A stretch of 64,000 nt of DNA. Origin: Morella rubra. Its lineage: Eukaryota; Streptophyta; Magnoliopsida; Fagales; Myricaceae. The position numbers and the translations under genes are program-made. Location of the stretch: the NCBI GenBank assembly GCA_003952965.2, contig CM025849.1:16150493-16214492 (forward strand), given 5' to 3'. The notes beneath the pieces are model-generated. The model ran no database searches and was not told the DNA's origin. It saw only the letters and a program-made list of their open reading frames with translations. Positions within the stretch are counted from its first letter, which is position 1; each line of letters opens with the position of its first letter. Of the stretch, positions 45,290-57,250 are shown piece by piece.

Positions 45290-47000
45290 AGCGTCAAAAT
45301 GAAAAATCCTTGAGCCGTCACATTCGAATGTTGTTAGTATCTTCTTGAATGTTGTAGTTGGTGTTGCTTTCATGAATAAATCTACTTATCACTCAATCGC
45401 ATCTGCTGGATAATGATTTCATTACTTTTCTTGTGTGGTGCAAGCATCATTGTCTTTGTATAATAGTGTTCGACTACCTGTAATTGTCAAAAGATCACAC
45501 TTTTCTTAAATATATTGAATCACTGATTTCAACCAAACACATTCTCGGCTTTCCTTATGAATCACAATTATTTTCGAGTTATTTGAAGAAATAGCAAATA
45601 TTATAATTCGCTGGACAGGTCTCGATGAGATAGTAGTACTTTTAACCTTCATCTCAATTGTTCCTCAGAGATAACATCATTTCTCTCCCAGTTAGTGTAT
45701 ACTATATCTAGCAAGCAATTTAACAATAAATTCTATATAAAACCAGTGCAATTTCTAAGGTATGTTATAGCACCAATTGTACTGAGAAATGGTACTCCAA
45801 GACCAAAAATCTCTCCATCTTCATCTTTAGGATTAAATGGATTTTTCTTCATATATAGTGAGTGCACAACATTGAAGTGCTCAAAATATGAGCTTTATCG
45901 ATATAAAAGTGATTCAAGACCTTTTTAGTATATATTAATTGACGAACAAAAAATTCATGCGAAAGATACTCAAACTGTAGGACGAGAAAAATCTGGTATT
46001 ACCTAGATATTTTATCACAAACTCATTCTTTTAACAAGTAGTGGTTTTGTGAGCTCTTCAAGAGTCCAAATAAAATTTAAAACATAAACTATCACAATAG
46101 CAAATGCAGATTTCGTTTTTCTTAATACTAATGCATGAAAAAAATTGATTGTTCTCAAGTCTCTTATTTAGAGGTTATTCACTGAGACAATTGTATCGCA
46201 TTCACTTGGATTGCTTCAACCCGTACAAATATTTTGTAGCTTAATAGAATAAAATCGTTAGGATTTTTAAACCCTATGCTTTAGGAATTTTATATACTTT
46301 AGGAAATTTCATCATATGCTTCAGACATTTTATATCCTTCAGGGAGTTTCACACACACACACACAGATATATATATATATATATCAGTATCAAGTGATCC
46401 ATATATTGATATGGTGACCCCATTTATTAACCCCATATCTAGACTTTCTGTTAATACCAAGCTGATCAAAAAGCTAAATGTAATTAAATCCACTACAAGT
46501 GAATATATTTTTCATAATTTAGTCCCCAGGTTTCTTCAAGAAATCTTAGGCTACAAGTCTGCTTTGTATTGCATCATCTCATTTTTCTTATTTCTTTTTC
46601 ACACAAAGACCCACTTGCATCCAACATGCACGACATCTTAGGTGTCTAGACTACAAGTCCAAATACTTCGTGTTTTGCTAGAAAGTTCAATTATGTCAGA
46701 ATTGTCTCCTTTCACATAGGCCAATCATTTCTCTGTCAACATTCTTCAAAGAATTGTTGTTCAACTTGATCATTACTTCAAGTAATATCAAGATCAATTA
46801 TATATAAGAATATGATGTCGACAACGATTTTGTTTCTATCACATATATTCCGTGTACTTGTGTAATTAATTGAGATCTCTTTACTCACCAGTGCCAGTTC
46901 TTCTTTAGGAGGTTTCTCTTGAGAAGATGTCTCTTTGAGAGATTCCTCTTCAGAGGTGCTATTCAAGGAGATTTGGGTCTAGAAAGTTTGAATGGATCAA
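45290..47000 (-). pseudogene. Copia RT and RNase H remnants
   Basis: Left to right on the plus strand (C- to N-terminal): degraded RNase H (RRY/LKDF near 45310-45340, CVWL-like and SEL near 45540-45600), VPFLSTIGAITYLRNCT (near 45747-45797), then RT: ITFSFLISLVLTESLDM, YGSLDTDIY, KLPEGYKMSEAYDE (46299-46493) and, toward 46900, ISINYTSTRNICDRNKIV and an E/P-rich linker. Many stops. The RT is split by a microsatellite expansion at 46350-46385. Confidence 0.8.
46350..46385. repeat. (CA)n(TA)n microsatellite inside RT remnant
   Basis: Eight CA units followed by about eight AT units. On the minus strand it inserts YIYISVCVCV between DI and KLPEGYK of the RT without shifting frame. Confidence 0.85.
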
Positions 47001-47190
47001 TAACTTGTGTTCCTTGTTTTGTGGGTATATTCTCTTTAGGAGTTTTATTCTCTTCAAGAGTTACGTGCTCTTCAATTCTCTCCACGAGTTATATGTTCTT
47101 CAAGAGTTATGTACTCTTCAGGAGTTTCTTTTCTTTGTGCTTTTTTGCTGTTTAGTATTTTTTTTTTATCATGTCTAGACATTTAGTATT

Positions 47191-47590
47191 AACCGTGCGC
47201 AGGCATAGGTCTTAGACGTCGTCATTATCTTTATATTATATTTCTCTGTTGTGTAGTGTGTGCGCACTGTGTAGGGGTGTGCTCACGGTTACTATTTGAA
47301 TTAGTTTATTATTCATGTGTTTGGACTGATTAGTTTATATTATATTCCCTTATCGTATACACGTGTCAAGGAGAGGAGTTTAGGAATTTATGGGTAATGT
47401 CTCCGTACTGGTTGGGTTACATTCGCACGGTCACTGTTTGGATTAGTTTATTATTTATGTCTAGTCCGGACGCTACTTTCATATAGTGTGCACATATATG
47501 ATTTAGACGGCTTCGTTTGCTTTTATTATACGATTTTGTCTATATCGTCTGGACATGTTATTTTCGTTCAAATGGTATGTTATTTTTTTT
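47191..47590. other. No gene; short imperfect duplication
   Basis: CACGGTTACTATTTGAATTA (47292) and CACGGTCACTGTTTGGATTA (47434) begin two ~40-bp look-alikes. Nothing else seen. Confidence 0.45.
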
Positions 47591-47720
47591 GGGGGAAAAT
47601 TCACTTTGCACCCCTTAACTTTGGGGTCATTTCTAAGTTGCACCTACTTTTATTGATTTCGTTACATTAATACCTCAAACTACCATTTTACGTTAATTTC
47701 CACCCTCCAGCTCAAATTGT
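47591..47720 (+). repeat. Putative MULE terminal inverted repeat
   Basis: GGGGGAAAATTCACTTTGCA, CCCCTTAACTTTGGGGTC, AAGTTGCACCTAC is the kind of sequence that ends many dicot MULEs. Its inverted partner was not found in the window. Confidence 0.45.
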
Positions 47721-47934
47721 TGTTACTTCTCACGGCTGACCATGGACGTGTCGTCCACGTGACCACTTAAACAATTGTCTTCCCGTTTTGCCCTTCCCTT
47801 TAATGAAATATAGACGTTAAACATTTCCCCCCACCCAACATAACTGATTTCGGTTGAAGTCGCTGAGCCCTAGCTTCTCTTTGACGACAAGCTACCGTGC
47901 GACACCATTTTCTTCTCCAGCGAGAGGTTGTAGG

Positions 47935-48971
47935 ATGGCTTCACACTGGTAAATGTTGAAGCTTTCCTAGCTCATCTGTGTGTATATTTTATTACGCTCC
48001 TTCATGCATACATTGTGGGTTTTTTTGATCTACTATGTTTTGTGGTTTTGCAGTATTTTAGGCTTCTGTAGAGTTCCCCCAAGAGTTCCATATGGTTTTC
48101 TCTTTGATATGCTCGCGGTAGAAGGTTTTACTGAATTTTAGCATCTGTAGAGTTCCCTAAGAGTTCCACTGTGGAAGTTGGTTTTTTGGATTTGCTGTTA
48201 TTGCTTCTGTAGAGTCCTCTAAGAGTTCCCCTGTGGAAGTTGGTTTTTTGGATCTGCTCTTATTGCTTCTATTTAACTATGAACGTCCTTTTTTCAGTTT
48301 GCAAAAACCTCCATGTTTGCACTTGTTAATTTTTTCCCTTTTTTATTAAACTGTCTCCTTATCAATTTTTCTCGAATGCTTAAATTTCTACCTTTAAGAC
48401 ATGGAATTAATTTGTCATCTTAACTCAGTTTGTTAATGGAGTTTGTATCATGTTTATTCAGTGATGCACAATAATCACCAAGTACTGGAGGTTTGGTAAC
48501 GAGTTGGGTTGGAGATCCCAAGAACAACCCTCTTTGTTGGTGTGGGGTTCATTCATGCTTGAAGATTGCCTACACAGAAGGAAATTTTGGTAGAAGGTTT
48601 TTTACCTGTGTCAACCACAATGTAATCCATCGTTTTCTAGTTCTATATTTTAGTAGGTACTCTTGTTTACTGTTGGTTTTTAAAGTTTCTTCATATAATG
48701 TCAGTTTGGGAGATCATGCCAATTTTTCAGTTGGTTTGACCCTCCTATGTGTGTTCATGGAAGGAGGGTTTTAAGATGTCTTCGGGAGAGGCATGAGAAG
48801 ACACATGCGGAGGAGGAGGACTCCTTGAAGTGCAATTTGACTATGGAACGCAATCTGACAAACCGCCTTCACTTAGAGTTGGCTTCCGCAAAATTCAGTC
48901 ACAATGAAGAGTTGAAATTCTACAAGAGACTGTTGTTGATCTTGTTGGTGGTAATTGCTGTGTTTTCATGA
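47935..48971 (+). pseudogene. GRF-type zinc-finger protein with C-terminal membrane anchor
   Basis: Model: exon 1 47935-47948, intron with donor GTAAATG and acceptor TTATTCAG, exon 2 48462-48621, an 83-bp intron (48622-48704), exon 3 48705-48971; 147 codons including stop. The GRF zinc finger reads LCWCGVHSCLKIAYTEGNF, RRFFTCVNHN, then FGRSCQFFSWFDPPMC, with the C-x-C...C...C ligands and the CxFFxW signature complete. A coiled coil (about 80-125) and a hydrophobic anchor, LLLILLVVIAVFS, end it. GRF fingers bind single-stranded nucleic acid in other proteins; plant proteins of this size are mostly uncharacterised. A TAA at 48472, just after exon 2 starts, breaks the model unless another first exon is used, so it is possibly pseudogenic. 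It converges with the MULE transposase gene. Confidence 0.65.
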
Positions 48972-49370
48972 TGCTTTTGCCCTCAGTTTATGTCCAGGGA
49001 AAGGTAGTGGGTCTTTGCCCAGCCTTGGCACCATAATTGACAAACTGTAACTTGAGTGGCGCACGATATGGACAATCTTTTGTAGTTTGCTTTTGAGAAG
49101 CTTATTTTGTATAATCTAGTAATGGCATTTTGCAATCAAGGCATTAAGATCCTTAGTTTTTTTAAGATGTATTAGTAACCTGTAATGCCTGGAACAATGT
49201 ATTAGCTTGCCTAAGTGCAACCTTTTTTTTTTTTTTTTTTTCAACCGCTCCTTAATTTTACCATTTTGATCAGATCCATAATTGCAGCGAGCGCTTAATG
49301 AGCCCGAGCAAGATCCATGAGCATAGATCAGAGCTTTGAGCAGATCCATGCCCGAGCAGAACCCGAGCAG

Positions 49371-49850
49371 CAAGCATCCCCTAAGAGTTCCACTCTAAGA
49401 GTAAGAGTTCATCAAGCAGTCAAAAACCTCCATGAGCCCGAGCTTAAATTTCTACCGAGCAGCATCAGTGATGCACAGTACCGAGCCCAAGAACAACCCT
49501 CCATTCATGCTGAAGCCTATCCTGTGTCATGTAGCCCTCTTGTTTACTGCTTCATATAATGTCCATGCCAATTTTTCAGTTGGTTTGACCCATGCCTTCG
49601 GGAGAGGCATGAGAAGACACCGGAGGAGGAGGACTCCTTGAGTGCAATTTGACTATGGAACGCGACAAACCGCATCAAAATTCAGTCACAATGATTGAAA
49701 TTCTACGCATAATATGATAGTTTAATAGATATAATTGTGTAACTTGAGTGGCGCAACAATCTTTTGTAGTTTGCTTTTGACTTATTTTGATAATCCATTT
49801 TGCAATCAAGGCATTAAGATCCCCTGTAATGATGCAAGTGCAGCTCCTTG
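49371..49850 (+). pseudogene. Shredded second copy of the GRF gene
   Basis: A collinear run of 10-30 bp blocks from 48150-49210 is joined with the intervening pieces missing: AAAAACCTCCATG, GCTTAAATTTCTACC, CAGTGATGCACA, CCCAAGAACAACCCTC, CTCTTGTTTACTG, CTTCATATAATGTC, CATGCCAATTTTTCAGTTGG, CCTTCGGGAGAGGCATGAGA, GTGCAATTTGACTATGGAAC, TGTAACTTGAGTGGCGCA, TTTTGCAATCAAGGCATTAA. The words CCGAGC/GAGC recur at joins. It retains parts of both exons and intron and encodes nothing. Confidence 0.75.
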
Positions 49851-50253
49851 TTGAATTCCCATTTTCAACGCCATAAAGTGCAATATAATGGCTTAATGAG
49901 CAGCATTGTGAACATTCTTGAGCAAATTTACATGAAGCAAAGCCAAGCCCCGAAATAGCATCATTTTGCCGCATATAATAAATGATATGTGAACTTCGAA
50001 CATTGTTCACAGATTCCATAATATGGATTCCAAGATGCACAGCATTCCATAATATGTGAACTTCAAAAGTGCAAGATGCACAATGAGCAAACTTTACATA
50101 CTAACAAAGAAGCAAGATTCAGAGCCATGTCTCAAGTGCAAAAGATTATACTTTTCACAAAATCACCCAAACTTGGCCCCAAATTGTTGCCCAACCAGAT
50201 TACCTAAGAAAGTTCAAAATAATATAGATCTTATACATTTCACAAACTAGCTA

Positions 50254-52053
50254 TCATTTCTTGTTAGAAGCCTTTGTCTTCTTCTTTTCTTCAACCCTCT
50301 TTAAGGCCTGGTCAATGGTTGGGAGCACCAATCTACTAGAGCTTCCAGCTTGCTGCTTCTGTGCAGCCATAAAACCAGGCCCAAATTTCGCCCACAGGGT
50401 ATTCGGGGTGGACCATGATATGGGATCTGGTGATAGCTAACTTGGTATATTTGCCTCGGTAGTCAAGTCTAGAATCTCACGTTCCCCTTGGCTAGCCCCT
50501 ACACTTGACTTACTGCCAACTTCACCCTATTTCCTTGTAGACCTTCGATGCACTCTAGATGCAATGGAAGAGTTCGGTTGTGATGTGGTGTTTCTTCTGA
50601 CAGTGAGCTTTGGTGCAGCCCTTGTTCCTACTGGATTAGGTTGAGAGGCAGCCCTTCATGCTGTTGGATTAGGTTGAGAGGCATCCTTGAAGGTTGGGCT
50701 GATGCAGTTACATGAACCGATGACTAACCAAACTTAGAATCAAAATGGAAACACAGTTAATAGTAATGGCATGACTCCTAATAAATAGACGTGTAGGAAA
50801 AAGAGAAGGCAGCTAGAGAGTACATTCATATCTTCCACTGGAATTTCCGTTTCTTGTTATTTTGCACTGCAGGTTGGGTGGATTGACTAGCTTCTGCAGA
50901 TGGTTGAGTTGGCATTGAAAATATAGGGGGGGACAACAACTACAGCAAAAAAAGACTATATTTATTAAACCAGTATACTTATTGTGTTACTTAAATAAAA
51001 AAGGGTGGCATGTCATACCTCATCCATTCCCAACTCATCCGTTGGTGCAAAAGATTCGTCCTTAACCAAGGGGGCTGCTAGAGCCCTTGTGTGTGCACGT
51101 CTCTTCGCTGCCTTTCTTCTAGGGCAGGTTCTCTTATTATGTCCAAGCTGCTTGCATTCTGAACACGTCATCGGTGTTCCAGTCTTCTTCATCCTTGTAC
51201 CGTTACTGCGAGGCTCGTCTTGACCTCTCTTTCTGAGCTTTTTGGGCCGACCAGGTTGTGTTCTCACAAAAGGAGGTTGATTCGGATCGTAGTTTGTTTT
51301 CCTCCATTGATCTTCATCAGGCATCGGATATATGATCGAGTTGTAGCTCAACATGTACATATCTTTGCTATACCATGGGTGTACATAGTCTTCCGGTTTC
51401 CTCCCGTTGTACAAAATTGCTGAATAGGCATGGGGGCACGGTATACCCATCATGTCCCACTTCTAACACCCACATCTTTGAAGTTGTAAGTTAACCACAA
51501 ATTGCTAATGTCTATGCTCCACTTCAAATAGGTCTTGACCAACATATGTTGGTAGGCAATGGCATGACTCCTTGCCTGCGGCCTCAAGCTTGTCCAAAAT
51601 CTTGGGGCAAATGACCCCCTCATACTTCTCCATGCTCTTCCTTTTGAACTGATATCATTTCATCAGTTTCTTTCGAATCATCTCAAACATGGTGATGATT
51701 CGCTTGTCACAGGCCTTCAGAATGTACGTATTGAAACATTTGGTGAGGTTGTTAACCAGGAGATCAGACTTCACATCCGGATTGAAGTACACCCTCGACC
51801 ATTGTCTTGGGTTGATGTCATTCAGACACTTCCAAGCAGGTTCGGACAGCTTCTTCAATTTATCCATGATTGACAAAAATTTGTACTCCGTGTATGCTGA
51901 TGCAGCAGCCCATAGCTTGTCTTTCAGGGCGAGTCCTTGAAGTCCAACGTCTCGAAAGTTGGCATAAAGATGCCTAATGCATATCCGATGGTCTGCATTA
52001 GGCATTACCTCCTCGAAGCTCGGTATAAGGCCATACATGACACATATAGGTAA
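50254..52053 (-). pseudogene. MULE transposase, 3' half (MULE core, SWIM, CCHC)
   Basis: From the acceptor near 52054 the minus strand continues GLIPSFEEVMPNADHRICIR, HLYANFRDVGL (end of the MULE DDE-like core), then CGC.KWDMMGIPCPHAYSAI (SWIM zinc finger, near 51420-51470) and CSECKQLGHNKRTC (CCHC knuckle, near 51130-51180). A donor GTATGAC follows MDEV near 51015. Later exons add SAEASQSTQP (near 50880) and a Ser/Pro/Lys-rich tail ending TKASNKK* at 50254. Mutations include a TAG inside the SWIM motif and stops in the tail. Together with 60158-61862 it forms one gene interrupted by a copia element. Confidence 0.8.
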
Positions 52054-52100
52054 CTAATTTAGATGCACATATTCATTTTAGTATAATTGAGGACAAAGAG

Positions 52101-53308
52101 TGTTAGCCCAAGGTTGTTTTGCAAAACAATTTATTTTGATTTTGATGATAACAAAAATTCTAAGTTTTGAAGACTTTTAGATTTTATATTGTCAATCCTC
52201 TTTCTAAAAAATATGTTTCAAAAGATCATATTTTTCTATCTAAAATGCTTATAAGAGGACTTGAATACCATTACACAAGTTGATAAGATCAATTTTTCCC
52301 TTTGTAGGTGCTTTAAAAGGTTTTGGAATGGTTTGGATGCTTTAAAGTTGCTGATTTTCTCTCTAGCACTTATAAGTGTCGACACATTGAACCATAGTGT
52401 CACACATTGCACTTACACCCGAGACATCTTTTCCAGACCAAGACAAGTGTCGACACATTGGCTTTATGGTGTCGACACATTGCACTGACTCCCAAGAGCT
52501 CAACTCCAGTTCAATTTTTGATGTGTCAACACATGCCACGGTTTAATAAAAATTTTGAATATTTGTCAGAACCTTCAAATCACTTTCAAATGACGTGAGC
52601 GCCTCTCCAACGGTCCTTCTTGCTAGCTTTGATGACCGTTGAAGTCAAGAAGATTTAAATACCAGAAGAAAAAGAGAAAAAGACAAGATCGTACGCATAG
52701 ACTTTGCAATTATTCTACGACCTAACTTCTAGAGAGAGAAAGTGCTTTGAAGAAGAGAAAAGACCACACCTACCAAGAAAGCTTGTGATTCCTCTGCCAA
52801 ACTTCAGCTTTCTACTGAGATCTTTGTCTTATTGCACTGCTTTGTGCTTTACACTTGTATATTCGGCTTTAAGAGCCATTCTTTGATCTTCCTTTGTACC
52901 CATCTTTATAAACCACTTGAGTGTTGGGTAAACACTGGGTCCTACTCGTGTGGGTAGAAGAAATCCCTTGGGTTTTGGGATTTGTGAAGAGAGTTGAAGC
53001 GTGAGCTCGAAAAACGCTTTGTAAAGGTTCCTTAGCACCCGGAAGCTAAGGTGTATTTGCTATTTGAAGAATAGTGAAAGGAAGCCCAAGGAAGTAAATA
53101 GCCTTGGGGGTGGACGTAGGCAAGGGTTAGCCGAACCACCTAAAATTACGGTGTCATCTCTTTAACTCCATCTCTTCTTTTTACTTGCTCATATCTCTCC
53201 TTGTTGTGTTCTATGCTTTATCATTATATTGCTTAAATTATCTTGAAAAAGTTTTAAAATTTATTAAAACCAATTCACCCCCCTCTTGGGTTGTTATTCA
53301 GACTTACA
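52101..53308 (+). repeat. 5' LTR (1208 bp)
   Basis: TGTTAGCCCAAGGTTG...ATTCAGACTTACA, a TG...CA LTR directly before the PBS. The U5 part recurs at 59759-60097. Confidence 0.93.
52376..52535. repeat. GTGTCGACAC palindromes in 5' LTR
   Basis: Three perfect copies plus GTGTCACAC and GTGTCAACAC variants, again with ATTG/ATGCC continuations. Confidence 0.88.
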
Positions 53309-53310
53309 AT

Positions 53311-53322
53311 TGGTATCAGAGC
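53311..53322 (+). other. Primer binding site, initiator Met-tRNA
   Basis: TGGTATCAGAGC, two bases after the LTR end, complementary to the 3' end of plant initiator Met-tRNA. Confidence 0.95.
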
Positions 53323-53341
53323 TGAGGTTTAATAATTTTTT

Positions 53342-54993
53342 ATGACAACCCTTGTTAGTTCTTCGTTGGCTGAAGGTCAATCCACTAACAGACCTCCTTT
53401 GTTCAATGGAACGTGCTACAACTACTGGAAAGCTAGGATGAGGATTTACATCCAAGCCGTGGACTATGAACTGTGGAGAGTTATCTCAAATGGTCCTAAA
53501 TTTCCTAGAGACAAGGAAGGTAAGTTGAAAGATGAAAAAGAGTGGGATGAAGATGATCTTAAGATTATGTCTTTAAATTCTAAAGCTATGAATGTATTGT
53601 ATTGTGCACTTGATTCAAATGAATTTAATCGTATTTCTGGTTGTGATACCGCAAAACAAATTTGGGACAAACTTCAAGTGGCCCATGAAGGTACGAATCA
53701 AGTTAAAGAGAGCAAGATTAGTATGCTTGTTCATAGTTATGAGCTTTTTAAAATGAAACCTGATGAGAATATTTCATCTATGTTTACACGTTTCACCGAT
53801 ATTATAAATGGTCTTAAATCTCTTGGTAAAGAATATACTAATGTTGAAATGGTGAGAAAGATTCTTAGGTGTCTACCAAAAGCTTGGGAACCTAAGGTCA
53901 CCGCCATTCAAGAAGCTAAGGACTTGACAAAGCTTTCATTGGATGAGCTCATGGGATCTCTCATGACACATGAGATGAATCAAGTAAAAGAAGATGAGGA
54001 TGAAGGAAAAGGAAAGAGAGGCATTGCCTTGAAAGCCTCATGTTCAAATGATGATGAGTCTTCCGAAGATGATGAAGAAATGGCATTGTTCACCAAGAGA
54101 TTCAAGAAGTTCTTCCGGAAGAAACAAGGAGATAAAAGATTTCCAAGGAAGACAAGTTATAAAGGTGATAGTAGCAAGAAGAATGACATTATTTGCTATG
54201 GATGCAAGAAGCCGGGACATATAAAGACGGAGTGCCCTAACCTTGAATCCCACAAGAAATCCAAGGATTTTAAGGATAAAAAGAAAGCATTTTTAGCCAC
54301 ATGGGGAGAGTCCGATGGGAGTGATAGTGATAGTGATAGCAATGAAGAAGTTGCAAATCTTTGCTTCATGGCAAAGGAAAATGAAGATGAGGTACAAGAC
54401 TCTTCAATTGTTCTTTCTCTTTTGACGAATTACAAGATGCTTATGATGAACAATATCTTGAATTGAAAAGAGTATTTTCAAAGTATTGTTGTCTCAAAAA
54501 GAACCTTGATGCACTTATTCAAGAAAATGATACCTTGAAACATCAAGTTGCTTCTCTTGGAGAGAATCTTGCAAGAATCACAAAAGAAAATGAGAAAATC
54601 TTGCAAGAAGAGTCAAATGATTTGAAATCTGAAAACACTGATTTAAAAAGGAAAGTTGACTCTCTCACACAAGATCTTGCAAGATTCACTCAAGGAAAAA
54701 GAAACCTTGATATTTTACTTGGTTCCCAAAGATGTTGTTTCAACAAAAGTGGGATTGGATATAATTCGTTTAATAACCAAAAGCTATACTCCGATGTAAT
54801 TATTAAATCATCCACATTATTTAAAATTTGTAATTTTTGTGGAAAAAATGGACACATTTCACACACTTGTCCAACTAAAAGAAAATCCACTCATGGGATC
54901 AAGTTTGTGTGGATCCAAAAAGATAAGGTGAAGGAATTTAATTCTAACACCAATGGACCCAAAAGGATTTGGGTACCAAAAGTCAAGAATTGA
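53342..54993 (+). pseudogene. gag of Sirevirus-like element, one frameshift
   Basis: The first 374 codons run open from MTTLVSSSLAEGQ. They contain the UBN2-type gag core (NYWKARMRIYIQ, IWDKLQVAHEGT, FTRFTDIINGLKSLG, LPKAWEPKVTAI), a basic/acidic stretch and CYGCKKPGHIKTEC (about 54195-54236, CCHC knuckle). Near 54430-54465 the frame shifts and continues as a coiled coil (KNLDALIQENDTLKHQVASL, LKSENTDLKRKV) and a second knuckle CNFCGKNGHISHTC, ending VPKVKN* at 54991. Long gag with coiled coil is typical of this lineage. Confidence 0.9.
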
Positions 54994-55017
54994 TTTTTTT
55001 GCAGGAATGCTTGAAGT

Positions 55018-55345
55018 CCAATGAAACCAAGGAACATTGGGTCCTTGACAGTGGTTGCTCCAAGCACATGACCGGAGACAAGAGCTGGTTCAGCTCTCTT
55101 TGTTTCAAAGAAAAGGGTTCAGTTACCTTTGGAGACAATGACAAAGGTAAAATACTTGGTGTTGGTAGCATTGGTATGTCTCCTAATCCCATTATTGAAA
55201 ATGTACTTCTTGTTGATGGTTTAAAGCATAATCTCTTGAGTATTAGTCAATTATGTGACAAGGGAAACCGAGTCATTTTTGAATCATCAATATTGTTGAG
55301 AATATTGAAAGCAAGAAAGTCTTGTTTGTTGGACATAGATTTGAA
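55018..55345 (+). pseudogene. Copia aspartic protease
   Basis: WVLDSGCSKHMTGD holds the catalytic D-S-G. VTFGDNDKGKILGVGSIG and VLLVDGLKHNLLSISQLCD follow, the usual copia protease end. The frame breaks after ILLRILKARKSCL, and the reading continues in a neighbouring frame at 55322. Confidence 0.88.
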
Positions 55346-56166
55346 AATGTGTACATTGTTCATTTAGAGAGCATCTCCTCAGAAAACATTAAATGTCTTT
55401 CAGCTCTAAATGACAAGGATAGTTGGTTGTGGCATAGAAGGCTTGCTCATGCAAGCATGGACTTGATTTCAAAATTAGCTAGAAAAAATCTTGTTTCGGG
55501 TTTGCCTAATCTTTCTTTTGAAAAGACAAAATTTGTGCAGCTTGTCAAAAAGGCAAACAAACCAAAATCTCTTTTAAGCCCAAAAATGTGATGTCCACTT
55601 CTAGACCACTTCAACTTCTACACATGGACTTATTTGGTCCAACCCGAACATTGAGCTTGGGTGGCAAACGTTATGGCTTTGTTGTTGTTGATGATTTCAG
55701 TAGATTCACATGGGTTATATTCCTAGCTCATAAAGATGAGGCTTTTCATGCTTTTGAAAAACTTAGCAAGAGAATTCAAAATGAAAAGGGTTTTGCTATT
55801 TCCAGCATAAGGAGTGATCATGGAAAAGAATTTGAAAATTCCTCCTTTGAAAAGTTTTGTGGTGAAAATGGTATTAACCATAACTTCTCGGCTCCTAGAA
55901 CTCCTCAACAAAATGGTGTTGTAGAGAGGAAGAATAGGACTCTTGAAGAAATGGCTAGAACCTTGCTATGTGAAAACAACTTGCCTGACTACTTCTGGGC
56001 TGAAGCAGTTAGCACAAGTTGCTATGTTATGAACCGTTGCATGATTAGACCTATTCTTAAGAAAACCCCATATGAGCTATGGAATGATAGAAAACCCAAC
56101 ATTGGTTATTCCATGTTTTGGATGCAAATGCTTTGTGCTCAACAACAACAAGGACAATTTGGGTAA
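55346..56166 (+). pseudogene. GAG-pre-integrase and integrase
   Basis: DSWLWHRRLAHASMDLISKL supplies the HH part of the zinc finger; the CC part is out of frame near 55535. The core shows LLHMDLFGPT, SSIRSDHGKEF and PQQNGVVERKNRTLEEMART, the D,D-35-E triad, with WAEAVSTSCYVMNR and KTPYELWNDRKPN after it. A frameshift follows at about 56110. Confidence 0.9.
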
Positions 56167-56246
56167 GTTTGATGCAAAAGCGATGAAGGTATATTTCTTG
56201 GTATTCAACTTCTAGTAAAGCTTATCGTGTTTTCAATAAACGTACT

Positions 56247-57250
56247 TTGGTTGTTGAAGAATCAGTCCATGTTGTTTTTGATGAATCTAACAATCTTGTG
56301 AAAAGAAATGATGAAGATGTTATAGATCTTGACAAAGAGGTTGAGAAACTTGCTATAAATGAAGATAAGGAAGAAACACATGTACAAGATCAAGCATCTC
56401 AAGAATCACAAGAAGAAGGTCAACAAGTCAACAATGATCTACCGAAGTCTTGGAGATACATCAAGAGTCATCCTCTTCAGCAAATTATTGGTAATGTTGA
56501 GAAAGGGGTAAGCACTCGCTCTTCTTTAAACCAAGCTAATAATTTTGCTTTACTTTCTCAACTTGAGCCTAAAAATTTTCTTGAGGCTAAAGATGATGAA
56601 AGTTGGATCCATGCTATGGAAGAAGAGTTAAAACAATTTGAGAAAAACAAGTATGGCATCTAGTTCCTAGACCCAAGGATTATCCAATTATTGGTACAAA
56701 ATGGGTTTTTAGAAACAAATTGGATGAATCCGGGGTTGTAGTGAGGAACAAGGCAAGATTGGTAGCCCAAGGTTACAATCAAGAAGAGGGAATTGATTTT
56801 GATGAAACCTTTGCTCCGTTGCTCGTTTAGAATCTATTCGCATGTTACTCGCTTTCGCTTGTTATAAAGATTTTAAACTCTTTCAAATGGATGTGAAAAG
56901 CGCATTTCTAAATGGATTCCTTTCGGAGGAAGTATATGTTGAGCAACCACCGGGCTTTGAAGATGAGAAGCTTTCAAATCATGTGTACAAGCTCACAAAG
57001 GCTTTATGGATTGAAACAAGCACCTCGGGCATGGTATGAACGTTTAAGTTCTTTTCTCATTGAAAATGGTTTTCACGAGGTAAAATTGATACTACTCTTT
57101 TCACCAAAGAAAAAGAAATGAATTGTTAACGGTTCAAATTTATGTTGATGACATTATTTTTGGATCTACTAATGAATCTTTGTGTCAAGAGTTTTCTCAA
57201 GTTATGCAAGGTGAATTTGAGATGAGCCTTATGGGAGAATTGAACTACTT
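56247..57250 (+). pseudogene. Linker and reverse transcriptase
   Basis: The acidic linker (VEESVHVVFDESNN) leads into [84 protein letters not shown], and YVDDIIFGST (catalytic YVDD intact, near 57141-57170). Four or more frameshifts (about 56655, 56815, 57005, 57080) split it. Confidence 0.9.

Larger units (their letters stand above)
43504..47190 (-). mobile_element. Decayed Ty1/copia element(s), minus strand
   Basis: A 277-bp LTR with PPT lies at the left, a second PPT-like GAGGGGGAG (minus) at 45269-45280, and RNase H/RT remnants extend to about 47.0 kb. Integrase, protease, gag and the second LTR are absent. The region 43790-45270 is non-coding, with TGCTAAGGAAAAATCCAGTG-type phrases repeated twice (45091 and 45197). 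It may comprise two copia fragments. Confidence 0.7.
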
